A DNA stretch of 64,000 bases from a virus, in IMG/VR virus record IMGVR_UViG_3300007522_000367, positions 1-64,000 of that record. One strand, written 5' to 3'. Both the position numbers and the translations under genes were made by a program. The notes beneath the pieces were generated by a model. The model searched no databases, was not told the DNA's origin, and saw only the letters and a program-made list of their open reading frames with translations. Within the stretch, counting starts at the first letter, position 1. Every line of letters begins with the position of its first letter. Shown piece by piece: positions 16,171 through 24,249 of this stretch.

Positions 16171-16625
16171 ATGCAAAAGAAATTATTAAAAATAAGTTTT
16201 GGATTGTTGAAGACAAAGGTGTTAAATTTGGCACTATTAGTTTAAATGAGGATCAGTATATTTTAAGTACTCCGACAGGTACTAAATTTTATCATACTGA
16301 AAACCAACTTACTAAAGCATTAGATCAAAAACTAAGTTGGACTGAGTTAGCAATAACTGAAATCAGTACAAAAGAAGTACACGGTTATGCAACTAACTCA
16401 ACTCCTTTTAACCCTATGTTTGACGTAAAACGTAAACTTCCTTTGTTTACTAAAAGCGATAAGAGCAAGAGTTTGTACTGTGCAGGATACTATATTATTC
16501 AGTTTGAAAAAGGTTGGGTTAAGAGCTTTTGTCCTAAACTTATTACAGTAGAACGTTACACTACTAAAGGTCCATTCAAAAGTGAAATTGAGATGCGTCA
16601 GGAGTTAAGCTGTGTCAACCGTTGA
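16167..16625 (+). CDS. Conserved hypothetical phage protein
   Basis: ATG 16167 overlaps the RNase H stop (ATGA) and gives 152 aa. It is beta-rich, with aromatic/Lys-rich stretches (YCAGYYIIQFEKGWVKSFCP). No motif or family is recognised. Translational coupling to RNase H suggests a replication-linked role only by position. Confidence 0.6.
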   Translation: MNAKEIIKNKFWIVEDKGVKFGTISLNEDQYILSTPTGTKFYHTENQLTKALDQKLSWTELAITEISTKEVHGYATNSTPFNPMFDVKRKLPLFTKSDKSKSLYCAGYYIIQFEKGWVKSFCPKLITVERYTTKGPFKSEIEMRQELSCVNR

Positions 16626-16854
16626 ACCTTTAAACACTAATCCTATTCAGCAGTTTATTAGTCAAGTTAAGGGCGCTGATGCATCTAACCAAAAAGAGCT
16701 GAAGATGAATATTGATCAAGCTCGACGCCTTGCATTTACTCTAGGCGAAGTTATGGCAAGATTAAACGGCGACCTTGAGCAGTTGCTTGCACGTAAGAAT
16801 AGCGGTGCGGACGATGTGATTCAAATTAATATGGATGGCGGAAGCAAGTGGTAA
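16612..16854 (+). CDS. Conserved small phage protein, GTG start
   Basis: The 80-aa ORF begins at GTG 16612, placed by a strong AGGAG 7 nt upstream and overlapping the previous gene by 14 nt. It is mostly helical (MNIDQARRLAFTLGEVMARL) and acidic. Similar short proteins occur in marine T4-like phages. Function unknown. Confidence 0.6.
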   Translation: MSTVEPLNTNPIQQFISQVKGADASNQKELKMNIDQARRLAFTLGEVMARLNGDLEQLLARKNSGADDVIQINMDGGSKW

Positions 16855-16870
16855 ATCTACTCTAAAAAGA

Positions 16871-16880
16871 GATAAATATA
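16871..16880 (+). promoter_or_regulatory. Candidate late promoter
   Basis: GATAAATATA sits 28 nt before the ATG at 16908 in a 53-nt gap. This is the same spacing as the clearer late promoters in the window (21-29 nt). The seventh and later bases deviate from ATAAATAC, so it is weaker. Confidence 0.45.
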
Positions 16881-16907
16881 TGCGTAGTTAACTAAAGGAC
16901 AACGTAT

Positions 16908-17195
16908 ATGAGCAGACCCAAGCCTACCATATTAAAAGAACATGTAAATAAAAAGACTTATAAAACTGAACAAGTCTTACATTCTGATGCCATTTGGGCT
17001 GTGTTTTTCCAAAATCAGCCTTTTAATCTTAAAAGTGCAAATATGCTTACTAGCTATCCAGGACCTAAGTATAAAAAGACCAGCTTCTCAAATCCTGGGC
17101 ATGCATTTAATCTAGCCAAAAAATTAAACAATTTGTTTAATAGTGACGAATTTTCTGTGGTTAAACTTACCACAGGCGAAACGATCTTCGAATGA
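16908..17195 (+). CDS. Conserved small phage protein
   Basis: The 95-aa protein (MSRPKPTILKEHVNKKTYKT at the start) has SYPGPKYKKTSFSNPGHAF as a distinctive Pro/Gly-rich middle. It resembles proteins found repeatedly in marine T4-like phages with no known function. AAAGGA precedes the start, and the stop overlaps the next ATG (ATGA). Confidence 0.62.
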   Translation: MSRPKPTILKEHVNKKTYKTEQVLHSDAIWAVFFQNQPFNLKSANMLTSYPGPKYKKTSFSNPGHAFNLAKKLNNLFNSDEFSVVKLTTGETIFE

Positions 17196-17599
17196 ACTGG
17201 AAAGAAACATACACTAAAATATTCCTTAAGGCTGCTGACAAAAGTATCGGTGAGTCTGCTGTAAAGGAGTATTTTCCGGTGTGGTGGAAGAACACACGAG
17301 CAAAAGATACAGGCGGGCTGCGTCTTACTGATGAAGGCTTTCGCTTTATTACAGAAGATATAGAACTTACTACCTATGAAGTTCCGTATCCTAGAGATTT
17401 TGAGCTTACTACTAATGTAATAATTTGGATGGACAACTTTATCGACTGTCCGTATTACTTAGGTAGGCATGGCATTATTGTTACAAACGAGAAAAAAGCC
17501 ATGGAATTACACCTGTTTAGCGGCGATATACGCAAGTATGGCCTAACAAAGGCCCTAAACAGACATAAAAAAGACGATTTAGACTCCAATAGTGGTTGA
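17192..17599 (+). CDS. Conserved hypothetical phage protein
   Basis: The 135-aa protein contains GGLRLTDEGFRFI and FIDCPYYLGRHGIIVTNEK. These patterns look like small phage proteins that recur in T4-like marine genomes. No catalytic residue set can be assigned. It ends inside the -35 box of the promoter for the AAA ATPase gene. Confidence 0.6.
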   Translation: MNWKETYTKIFLKAADKSIGESAVKEYFPVWWKNTRAKDTGGLRLTDEGFRFITEDIELTTYEVPYPRDFELTTNVIIWMDNFIDCPYYLGRHGIIVTNEKKAMELHLFSGDIRKYGLTKALNRHKKDDLDSNSG

Positions 17600-17624
17600 C
17601 CTTTGCTGTTATCAGTGTTATTAT
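17596..17624 (+). promoter_or_regulatory. Early promoter for the MoxR-like ATPase gene
   Basis: TTGACC at 17596-17601 and TATTAT at 17619-17624 have a 17-nt spacer. Each hexamer has one mismatch. The gene start at 17673 follows with TTTAAGGAAC. Confidence 0.7.
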
Positions 17625-17672
17625 ATATACATAGTTAGACACAAGCACTTATAACCCTTTAAGGAACACAAA

Positions 17673-18758
17673 ATGGAAATCTCCACACTTCGTACCGTTA
17701 CTCCTAACAGCGCAAAGAAAAGCATTGTACGTGCTTTTAAGAAAAAGCGTCCGTTGTTCCTTTGGGGTCCTCCAGGTATTGGTAAATCAGATATTGTTCA
17801 TCAGATTGGTGAACAAATGGAAGCCAAAGTTATTGATATTCGTTTGAGCCTTTGGGAACCTACAGACATCAAAGGTATTCCGTACTTTGATCCAAATCAG
17901 CACAAAATGGTTTGGGGTGCTCCTAGCGAGTTGCCAGATGCTGAAATGGCATCTAAATATAAATTCATTATTCTTTTCCTAGACGAAATGAACTCAGCGG
18001 CTCCTAGTGTACAAGCGGCAGCATATCAGTTGATTTTGAATCGCAAAGTTGGACAGTATACATTACCAGATAATGTTCTTATTATTGCCGCTGGTAACCG
18101 TGAAGCTGATAAGGGCGTTACGTACCGTATGCCTGCTCCGTTGGCTAACCGCTTTGTACACTTAGAACTTGCAGTATCATTTGATGACTGGTTCCAGTGG
18201 GCAGTTGATAACAAAGTACACCGCGATGTTGTAGGTTACTTGACATTTGCAAAGAAAGACTTGTACGACTTTGATCCTAAGAGCCCAAGTCGTTCGTTTG
18301 CTACTCCTCGTTCATGGACGTTTGTTAGTGAATTGCTTGAAGATGATGACGATGACACCACTACTACTGATTTAGTTAGTGGCGCAGTAGGCGAAGGTCT
18401 TGCTGTAAAATTTATGGCACATCGTCAAGTGTCGGCAACAATGCCTAATCCTACTGATATTTTAGAGGGCAAAGTTAAAGAGATGAAGTCAAAAGAAATT
18501 AGTGCTATGTACTCTTTAACTGTGTCTTTGTGCTATGAGCTTAAAGAAGCATGCGACAAGAACGATAAAAAGTTTGATGCCAAAGTAAATAACTTCCTGC
18601 GCTTTGCAATGGATAACTTTGAGACTGAGCTAGTTGTTATGGGTATTAAACTTGCTCTTACACAGTATGCTTTGCCTATTGACCCAGATGAAACTGAGTG
18701 CTTTGACGAGTTTCATACACGTTATGGTAAGTATATTACTGCCGCTCAACAAGCGTAA
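17673..18758 (+). CDS. MoxR-like AAA+ ATPase
   Basis: The 361-aa protein has Walker A GPPGIGKS (residues 32-39), Walker B LFLDEMN (about 101-107), a sensor-like IIAAGNREAD and an arginine-finger region PLANRF. MoxR ATPases act as chaperone-like remodelers with VWA partner proteins, and the VWA gene follows directly. It has its own early promoter and a terminator after it. In marine T4-like phages this pair is recurrent with no proven role. Confidence 0.92.
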   Translation: MEISTLRTVTPNSAKKSIVRAFKKKRPLFLWGPPGIGKSDIVHQIGEQMEAKVIDIRLSLWEPTDIKGIPYFDPNQHKMVWGAPSELPDAEMASKYKFIILFLDEMNSAAPSVQAAAYQLILNRKVGQYTLPDNVLIIAAGNREADKGVTYRMPAPLANRFVHLELAVSFDDWFQWAVDNKVHRDVVGYLTFAKKDLYDFDPKSPSRSFATPRSWTFVSELLEDDDDDTTTTDLVSGAVGEGLAVKFMAHRQVSATMPNPTDILEGKVKEMKSKEISAMYSLTVSLCYELKEACDKNDKKFDAKVNNFLRFAMDNFETELVVMGIKLALTQYALPIDPDETECFDEFHTRYGKYITAAQQA

Positions 18759-18772
18759 CCATAAAAGAGTTT

Positions 18773-18800
18773 GGGCGTTCTCAATAAAAACGTCCATTTT
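18773..18800 (+). terminator. Rho-independent terminator after the MoxR gene
   Basis: The stem GGGCGTT (18773-18779) pairs with AACGTCC (18789-18795) with one G-U pair and a 9-nt loop. A short T run (ATTTTC) follows. It lies 15 nt after the stop and just before the next promoter. Confidence 0.7.
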
Positions 18801-18803
18801 CAC

Positions 18804-18832
18804 TTGACTTTTCCTGTAAAGTAATATATAAT
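18804..18832 (+). promoter_or_regulatory. Sigma-70 type early promoter for the VWA gene
   Basis: TTGACT at 18804-18809 and TATAAT at 18827-18832 are spaced by 17 nt. It immediately follows the terminator, giving the VWA gene its own transcription unit. AAAAAGGAAT precedes the ATG at 18863. Confidence 0.85.
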
Positions 18833-18862
18833 ACATACATAACAGTTAAAAAGGAATGCAAA

Positions 18863-20143
18863 ATGAGCGTCACAGGCAAGAAAAATTGGCAACCTAAAGA
18901 GCTTACTGAAGAACAACTTAGATTGATGCGAGTTGATGTACTTGATCGTATCATTGTAGCTCGTGTTGGATTGCTGTTACGTCATCCATTTTTTGGTAAT
19001 ATGGCAACTCGTTTGCAGATCAAAAGTGCAGATGATTGGTTAGGTACTGCTGCCGTAGACGGACGTAACTTGTATTTTAATACTCAATTCTTTAATGCAA
19101 TGTCAAACAAAGAAATTGAGTTTGTTATTGCACACGAGATTCTACACTGCGTCTTTGACCACTTAACTCGTAGACAAGACCGTATTCCAAAAATTTATAA
19201 TATTGCCGCAGACTATATTGTAAATAATTTGCTTGTGCGAGATCGTATTGGTACTAAGCCAACATTTATTGACTGCTACCAAGACTTTAAATACGACAAA
19301 TGGTCTTCAGAAGACGTATATGACGACATCTTTGAAGACGCTAAGAATAAAGGTGAAGAGTTTCTTAAACAACTTGGCGAACTACTAGACGAGCATATCG
19401 ACTGGGAAGGTGAAGACGGCAATCCTGGCGGTAGCGGAGCCGACGGTAAAGAAAGCAAAAGCCGTCCTACATATTCTAAAGAAGAACTGAAAAAGATCAA
19501 AGACGAGATCAAAGAAAACATGATTTCGGCGGCGCAATCATCAGGTGCAGGTAATACACCAGGCGAAGTACAGCGTATGATCAAAGAGCTTACTGAGCCT
19601 AAGATGAACTGGCGCGAAATACTGCGTCAACAAATCCAAAGTACTATACGCAACGATTACACCTTTAGCCGGCCAAGCCGTAAAGGACAAATGACTGGTG
19701 CCATTTTGCCAGGAATGAACTTTGATGAAACTATTGATATTTGTATTGCACTTGATATGAGTGGCTCAATCGGTAACGATCAAGCAAAGGACTTCCTAAG
19801 CGAAATTAAAGGCATTATGGACGAATACAAAGACTACAACATTAAATTGTGGTGCTTTGATACTAAGGTCTATAACGAGCAAGACTTTAGTGCAGACGGC
19901 GGCGATGATTTGTCATCCTACGAAATTATTGGCGGCGGCGGTACTGATTTTGATGCTAACTGGGAGTACATGAAATATAATGATATTCAACCTAAGAAGT
20001 TTATTATGTTTACAGATGGATATCCTTGGAATAGCTGGGGTGATGAATCGTATTGCGATACTATCTTTATTATCCATAGTCATAGTGATAAGAACTTGCA
20101 GGCACCGTTTGGACTAACAGCACATTACGAGGAAACGGCTTGA
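18863..20143 (+). CDS. DUF2201-type metallopeptidase-like protein with VWA domain
   Basis: The 426-aa protein has a zincin-like HEILH at residues 91-95 (IAHEILHCVFDHL) in the N-terminal domain. A low-complexity Glu/Asp/Gly linker (about 180-205) follows, then a C-terminal von Willebrand A domain with the MIDAS DMSGS (298-302). This is the DUF2201/VWA architecture, typically paired with MoxR ATPases. It may be a metal-dependent scaffold or protease remodelled by the ATPase. The target is unknown. Confidence 0.88.
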   Translation: MSVTGKKNWQPKELTEEQLRLMRVDVLDRIIVARVGLLLRHPFFGNMATRLQIKSADDWLGTAAVDGRNLYFNTQFFNAMSNKEIEFVIAHEILHCVFDHLTRRQDRIPKIYNIAADYIVNNLLVRDRIGTKPTFIDCYQDFKYDKWSSEDVYDDIFEDAKNKGEEFLKQLGELLDEHIDWEGEDGNPGGSGADGKESKSRPTYSKEELKKIKDEIKENMISAAQSSGAGNTPGEVQRMIKELTEPKMNWREILRQQIQSTIRNDYTFSRPSRKGQMTGAILPGMNFDETIDICIALDMSGSIGNDQAKDFLSEIKGIMDEYKDYNIKLWCFDTKVYNEQDFSADGGDDLSSYEIIGGGGTDFDANWEYMKYNDIQPKKFIMFTDGYPWNSWGDESYCDTIFIIHSHSDKNLQAPFGLTAHYEETA

Positions 20144-20418
20144 AACTAAAAGAAGTCAATGCATTAAACTTTTTTGAAATACGGAGAGCAAATTTACCTG
20201 CTCCGCATTTTGAATACATTCTTTTGCCTACAAGATACAACTTAGACCAAAGTCTAGTTAAATGGATAGAACAACATCTTAAAGGTAGATTTTATGTAGG
20301 CAAGGCTGTTGCAGTATCTAGTAGCAACAGTATTGAGAACATGACTAAAGTTGGATTTGAGGAAGCTAAAGAAATTTCTTATTTCACTTTGGCGTGTCCG
20401 TATTTGAAATACAATTAA
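20140..20418 (+). CDS. Small hypothetical protein, TTG start
   Basis: The 92-aa ORF begins at a TTG overlapping the VWA stop (TTGA) with AGGA upstream; no ATG is available early. It has basic and aromatic content (FFEIRRANLPAPHFEYILLP). No family is recognised. Confidence 0.5.
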   Translation: MKLKEVNALNFFEIRRANLPAPHFEYILLPTRYNLDQSLVKWIEQHLKGRFYVGKAVAVSSSNSIENMTKVGFEEAKEISYFTLACPYLKYN

Positions 20419-20451
20419 ATATAATATAAATTACATAACAGGAGAAAAATT

Positions 20452-20679
20452 ATGTCCGAAGAAGTTAAAGAAGCAGCAGCTACCCCCTTAAAAGAAGCAG
20501 CAGCTACCCCAGAGCTAACAGTTAATGACTTAACTACAATTAAACAAGTTATTGACGTAGCAAGTCAGCGCGGTGCATTTAAGACAAGCGAAATGGTAGC
20601 AGTTGGCACCATTTACAATAAACTAGAATCATTCTTGGCAGCAGTTGCGGCACAACAAGAAGCACCTAAAGGAGAATAA
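20452..20679 (+). CDS. Small Ala/Glu-rich phage protein
   Basis: The 75-aa protein starts after CAGGAGAAAA. Two copies of the octapeptide KEAAATP[LE] lie near the N-terminus, followed by a helical region (DLTTIKQVIDVASQRGAF). The remainder resembles short proteins in marine T4-like phages. Function unknown. Confidence 0.6.
   Translation: MSEEVKEAAATPLKEAAATPELTVNDLTTIKQVIDVASQRGAFKTSEMVAVGTIYNKLESFLAAVAAQQEAPKGE
20467..20510 (+). repeat. 24-nt in-frame tandem repeat (about 1.8 copies)
   Basis: AAAGAAGCAGCAGCTACCCC occurs at 20467-20486 and identically at 20491-20510. The period is 24 nt, so it adds 8 residues in frame to the N-terminus of the 75-aa protein. A recent slippage duplication is likely because the copies are identical at DNA level. 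Confidence 0.85.
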
Positions 20680-20681
20680 CA

Positions 20682-21311
20682 ATGGCTGATACAAAACACG
20701 TAGGTCGTATTGCTAAAACTAGAAAAAAATGCGGCGTAGTATATCGAGTAGTACCCGGTGAACCAGAAAACTGTGTCATAGTATTGACTGAAAGTTTAGA
20801 AGCAGCTGATCATGACTCGCTTATTAATTTAATTAATTCAGCTACTGCACAAGATGCATACGAACTTGGCGAAGCAATGGCAAGATCACAATTGTCCGAT
20901 GGTAGTAATATGCTTGCCCGTTTCCACACCACAGGTAGAATGCAAAAAGTTGCTACTAACTTGGTAGAAATGACCCCTAATAACAATGCATCTATTAACT
21001 TAGCAGAACTTAATAACATTATTGCCCAACAAAAAGGTGTAACTGTTGCAGATCTTGCACTAGGTGGTGCTAAACCACAAGTAGCAAATACGGGTGTAGC
21101 TAATGCAGCTGATGCATATGTTACACCAAGTATGGCAGCAATGGACGAAGCGGTTACAACTAATGATGGTATTTTGGATGACGAAAGTTTAGCTAAACAA
21201 CTACGCTCGCAAGCTGATGCAATGTTTAAAGAGGCACAGCGGTTACGCAGCGAAGCAGAAGAACTTGCTCCTACCAAAAAAACAACTAAGAAAACTGCCG
21301 AGAGTGCCTAA
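20682..21311 (+). CDS. Conserved phage protein of unknown function
   Basis: The 209-aa protein has an N-terminal beta domain (KHVGRIAKTRKKCGVVYRVV, PGEPENCVIV) and a long Ala/Glu/Lys-rich C-terminal helix (AKQLRSQADAMFKEAQRLRS) ending in a Lys-rich tail. It resembles a conserved protein of marine T4-like phages. It follows AAAGGAG. Confidence 0.62.
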   Translation: MADTKHVGRIAKTRKKCGVVYRVVPGEPENCVIVLTESLEAADHDSLINLINSATAQDAYELGEAMARSQLSDGSNMLARFHTTGRMQKVATNLVEMTPNNNASINLAELNNIIAQQKGVTVADLALGGAKPQVANTGVANAADAYVTPSMAAMDEAVTTNDGILDDESLAKQLRSQADAMFKEAQRLRSEAEELAPTKKTTKKTAESA

Positions 21312-21615
21312 GGGTAAGAAACTTCCACCAGGTGTTGTTGATACATGGCCTGAGGTTTTTAGCGAAATTAATGTTGATGTTGTACCAATTGAATATTTGC
21401 ACAGCATTAATGTCAAGTTTAAAGATGGAAAGATCTGGGAAATTGATGTTAAAAGATCTCGCGAAAAAAAGAACGTAGACATCGAATTGGCTCTAGAAGA
21501 ACTATTCGAGCAATACGAAGATGTTATCGATAGTATTGATTTTAGACTAGATACTGAGAAAGTTAAGTACGATATTAAAAAGCGTACAGCATTATTTATG
21601 AAGAAGCGTAAGTAA
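21304..21615 (+). CDS. Conserved phage protein (GTG start)
   Basis: GTG 21304, overlapping the previous stop by 8 nt, gives a 103-aa protein beginning MPKGKKLPPGVVDTWPEV; upstream in-frame ATGs fall deep in the previous gene. It has LHSINVKFKDGKIWEIDV and a basic C-terminus (KKRTALFMKKRK). It resembles a conserved hypothetical protein placed near virion genes in marine T4-like phages. Confidence 0.65.
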   Translation: MPKGKKLPPGVVDTWPEVFSEINVDVVPIEYLHSINVKFKDGKIWEIDVKRSREKKNVDIELALEELFEQYEDVIDSIDFRLDTEKVKYDIKKRTALFMKKRK

Positions 21616-21630
21616 TCTTTCAGTCAAAGG

Positions 21631-21640
21631 CATAAATACT
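21631..21640 (+). promoter_or_regulatory. T4-type late promoter for the fibre gene
   Basis: CATAAATACT in the 53-nt gap carries the ATAAATAC core of T4-like late promoters and lies 29 nt before the ATG at 21669, which has AGGAG. Confidence 0.75.
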
Positions 21641-21668
21641 AGTAACAATATTATCCAGGAGTTAATAG

Positions 21669-22973
21669 ATGGCCTTACAAGTAAGACGCGGTACTAATAC
21701 AGAAAGATTAGGAATCACCCCCTTAGCAGGTGAATTAGTATATACAACAGACACAAAACAGCTATACGTAGGTGACGGTTCTACTGCTGGAGGTATTACT
21801 AGCATTTCAGGAACAATTGATTCTGTATTAGCTGATACTACTCCGCAACTAGGTGGTGACTTAGATCTAAACAGTCATAACATTACAGGTACTGGTAATA
21901 TTAACATTACAGGTACAATTACTGCTACAGGAAATATTAACCTAGGTGACGGTATTGGTAGTGATATTGTTGTGTTTGGTGGAGCAATACAAGGACATCT
22001 TGTACCAGATACTGACATTACTTGGAATTTAGGGTCTCCTACAAAACAATTTAATGAAGTATGGATTAGTCAACTTAATGTTGAAAATCAACTAACTGTA
22101 GGTCGCATTATGGGCAACTTAATTGCAGACGATAGTACTGTAGTTTTTGATGCAACTGCCGGAACATTGCTTGCAAGCACATTAACTGGCTCTGCTACAA
22201 TTAACGTAACAGGCGACTTAACTGGTAGCGTATTTGGTGATGACAGTACACTAATAGTCGACGGTATAAACAAGACTGTACTTGTTGATGTTAGTAATAT
22301 TACTACTACAAGTTCAACATATACACAAGGCGCAAATATTCGTGTCGGCGGGACAGGCGATGGAAACCTAATATTGCTTCAAGACAACTTATCTTCTGCA
22401 ACATTAATTATAACAACCGAAGATACTGCTGGCGTAGTAGTAATTCCTAGACCTGTACAAATAGGAAGTTCATCTTCACTTATTCCTAACATTACTATTA
22501 CTGTTCCTCACGGTACACCAAACAGTCCAGGATTAACAATTGCTGGCTCATTTGATACTGCTGGTTCCGCTTTTGCATCGGTTAGTAGATCAAGAGGAAC
22601 TAAGGCTGCGCCAACAGCAGTACAAACCGGCGATAGTCTAGGTGCGTTTTTATTAACAGGTTATAACGGTGTTGCTTATAGACTTGCAGGTGGTATTAGA
22701 TCTATCGCTGCTGGCGCACCGCAAGCAACATATATACCAGCAAACGTTGAATTATTTGTTGCCGGAGATGATGGCGCAGGCGAAGCTGCTCTTAGAGTAA
22801 GACGTGATCAGAAGGTTACTGAACTATTAGGCCCAATGAAACTTGTGCCGTTTACTACCGCAGAAAGAAATGCACTAACTCCAGAAGAAGGTATGGTTAT
22901 ATTTAATACTGACACAACAATAGCACAAGTATATGCTAATAGTGCATGGCGTGATATGAACGTAGCAGCTTAA
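21669..22973 (+). CDS. Tail fibre/receptor-binding-like protein with Mtd-type N-terminus
   Basis: The 434-aa protein begins with RRGTNTERLGITPLAGELVY and YVGDGS, the short beta domain found at the N-terminus of Mtd-like and many fibre proteins. A long Thr/Gly/Asn/Ile-rich repetitive shaft follows (repeated NITGTGNINITGT-like units). The C-terminal segment ends in VIFNTDTTIAQVYANSAWRD, a common fibre ending. It is expressed late. It lies far from the other fibre genes in this window. Confidence 0.8.
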   Translation: MALQVRRGTNTERLGITPLAGELVYTTDTKQLYVGDGSTAGGITSISGTIDSVLADTTPQLGGDLDLNSHNITGTGNINITGTITATGNINLGDGIGSDIVVFGGAIQGHLVPDTDITWNLGSPTKQFNEVWISQLNVENQLTVGRIMGNLIADDSTVVFDATAGTLLASTLTGSATINVTGDLTGSVFGDDSTLIVDGINKTVLVDVSNITTTSSTYTQGANIRVGGTGDGNLILLQDNLSSATLIITTEDTAGVVVIPRPVQIGSSSSLIPNITITVPHGTPNSPGLTIAGSFDTAGSAFASVSRSRGTKAAPTAVQTGDSLGAFLLTGYNGVAYRLAGGIRSIAAGAPQATYIPANVELFVAGDDGAGEAALRVRRDQKVTELLGPMKLVPFTTAERNALTPEEGMVIFNTDTTIAQVYANSAWRDMNVAA

Positions 22974-22996
22974 TAGTAGTTATAGTACTTTAACCA

Positions 22997-23024
22997 AATA
23001 GAGCTTATGGGCTCTATTCTTTTG
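22997..23024 (+). terminator. Rho-independent terminator after the fibre gene
   Basis: A perfect 8-bp stem AATAGAGC (22997-23004)/GCTCTATT (23011-23018) with a 6-nt loop is followed by CTTTT. It ends the late unit at the boundary to the accessory region. Confidence 0.75.
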
Positions 23025-23037
23025 ACTAAGTAATTGT

Positions 23038-23463
23038 ATGATAATATTAAAACAAGAAATTACAGAACACAATAGAAATGCTACTTCAGTAGACGATTTT
23101 TATTATAGAGGAACTGAATTTGAGCACAGCGGTGGCACAGGTATCCGTTCATTAGCTATGCAGTATCTTCGAGACAGGAAAATTATAGATAGAAGACTTA
23201 TCTTAAAGAACAATGGCAATACCCTAGAAATTACAACTATGTTCGTAAACAAACAGTATTACTTAGAATTTTTACAAGATGATTTACAAAAAGAAGCAAT
23301 GCAATTTTTTACACAGCGTCAATGGGAAACAAAGACTGAAACTTACGAGGCACAAGACGAACTTAGTATACTAGCAAATGCACATAGAAACATTATTGAT
23401 AGTTTTAAAAATATGTCTTTAGAACAAATAGTAGAACGAATTAAACAACTACAAGGCAAATAA
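23038..23463 (+). CDS. Hypothetical protein
   Basis: The 141-aa protein is charged and mostly alpha-helical, with QKEAMQFFTQRQWETKTETY and a C-terminal amphipathic helix (LEQIVERIKQLQ). No family is recognised. There is no clear ribosome site. It is the first gene after the terminator and may be read with the sulfotransferase gene. Confidence 0.5.
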   Translation: MIILKQEITEHNRNATSVDDFYYRGTEFEHSGGTGIRSLAMQYLRDRKIIDRRLILKNNGNTLEITTMFVNKQYYLEFLQDDLQKEAMQFFTQRQWETKTETYEAQDELSILANAHRNIIDSFKNMSLEQIVERIKQLQGK

Positions 23464-23464
23464 A

Positions 23465-24211
23465 ATGAATAAATTTCTTATAACTGGTATACCGCGAAGT
23501 GGAACAACTATAATTGTCAAGACATTAGCTAAATTAAATGATGTCGAAGTATACAATGACCAGGATGGTTTTGGAGAACCGTTTAAAATAGTTAACAAAA
23601 AATTAGATTTAAATCCATATTTACGTCTAACAGCAGTTGAAGATAAATGTAATTCAAAATATTTTGGATTTAAATGTTTCCCCGGCGACTTATTAGATAT
23701 TAATCAATTAAATGAACAACGTAATTATAAAACATTTGCAATTATAAGAAAAGATATTTGGAAGGCTTTATTCAGTTATTGTGTTGCTAAAACAAAATTT
23801 GTCAGAGATAGTACAGACATATTTAAACATAGTTCAACATTACACACACAGCGTCCTTTACAAATTTATATCGATGACTGGCAAAGTCCACTAAATCAAA
23901 TGATAAGACATTCTTATTTTTGGAGAGTAAAATCGTGTTATGAATTTGAAACACAGTGGAAAAATACAGATATAATTTATTTTGAAGATTTAATCAAACC
24001 AAATGCAAGCTTCGAGTGTTTAAATGAGTACTTTGGACAAGAAATAATTTTCAATTTAGATTACGACGATAGTCATGACACCGAGTCGTATTACGCTAAC
24101 TTTAGTCCAGAAGTTTTATCTAAATTGTCTAAACATATGTTAAGTACGATAGTTCTTCCATATGACTGTCCTGACTATATTAAACAGTCTATATATAAAT
24201 TTATAAAATAA
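23465..24211 (+). CDS. Sulfotransferase-family protein
   Basis: The 248-aa protein has the 5'-phosphosulfate loop GIPRSGTT at residues 8-15. A second PAPS-contact-like region, FAIIRKDIWKALFSYC, is about residues 92-107. Family members transfer sulfate from PAPS to a hydroxyl or amine of carbohydrates, peptides or small molecules. The acceptor is unknown. Phage-encoded examples are uncommon. The 3' flank carries the panD promoter. Confidence 0.82.
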   Translation: MNKFLITGIPRSGTTIIVKTLAKLNDVEVYNDQDGFGEPFKIVNKKLDLNPYLRLTAVEDKCNSKYFGFKCFPGDLLDINQLNEQRNYKTFAIIRKDIWKALFSYCVAKTKFVRDSTDIFKHSSTLHTQRPLQIYIDDWQSPLNQMIRHSYFWRVKSCYEFETQWKNTDIIYFEDLIKPNASFECLNEYFGQEIIFNLDYDDSHDTESYYANFSPEVLSKLSKHMLSTIVLPYDCPDYIKQSIYKFIK

Positions 24212-24214
24212 TAC

Positions 24215-24243
24215 TTGACAATATATTGCAGATCAAGTATAAT
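24215..24243 (+). promoter_or_regulatory. Perfect sigma-70 promoter for panD, giving a probable leaderless mRNA
   Basis: TTGACA (24215-24220), a 17-nt spacer and TATAAT (24238-24243) are all consensus. Six bases separate the -10 box from ATG 24250, so the expected start of transcription falls on the start codon itself. No Shine-Dalgarno is present. Confidence 0.87.
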
Positions 24244-24249
24244 AAATGT

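Noticed and set aside
23022-23044. TTGACT followed by TATTAA as a promoter for 23038
   Set aside because: The -10 would lie inside the gene, after the start codon.
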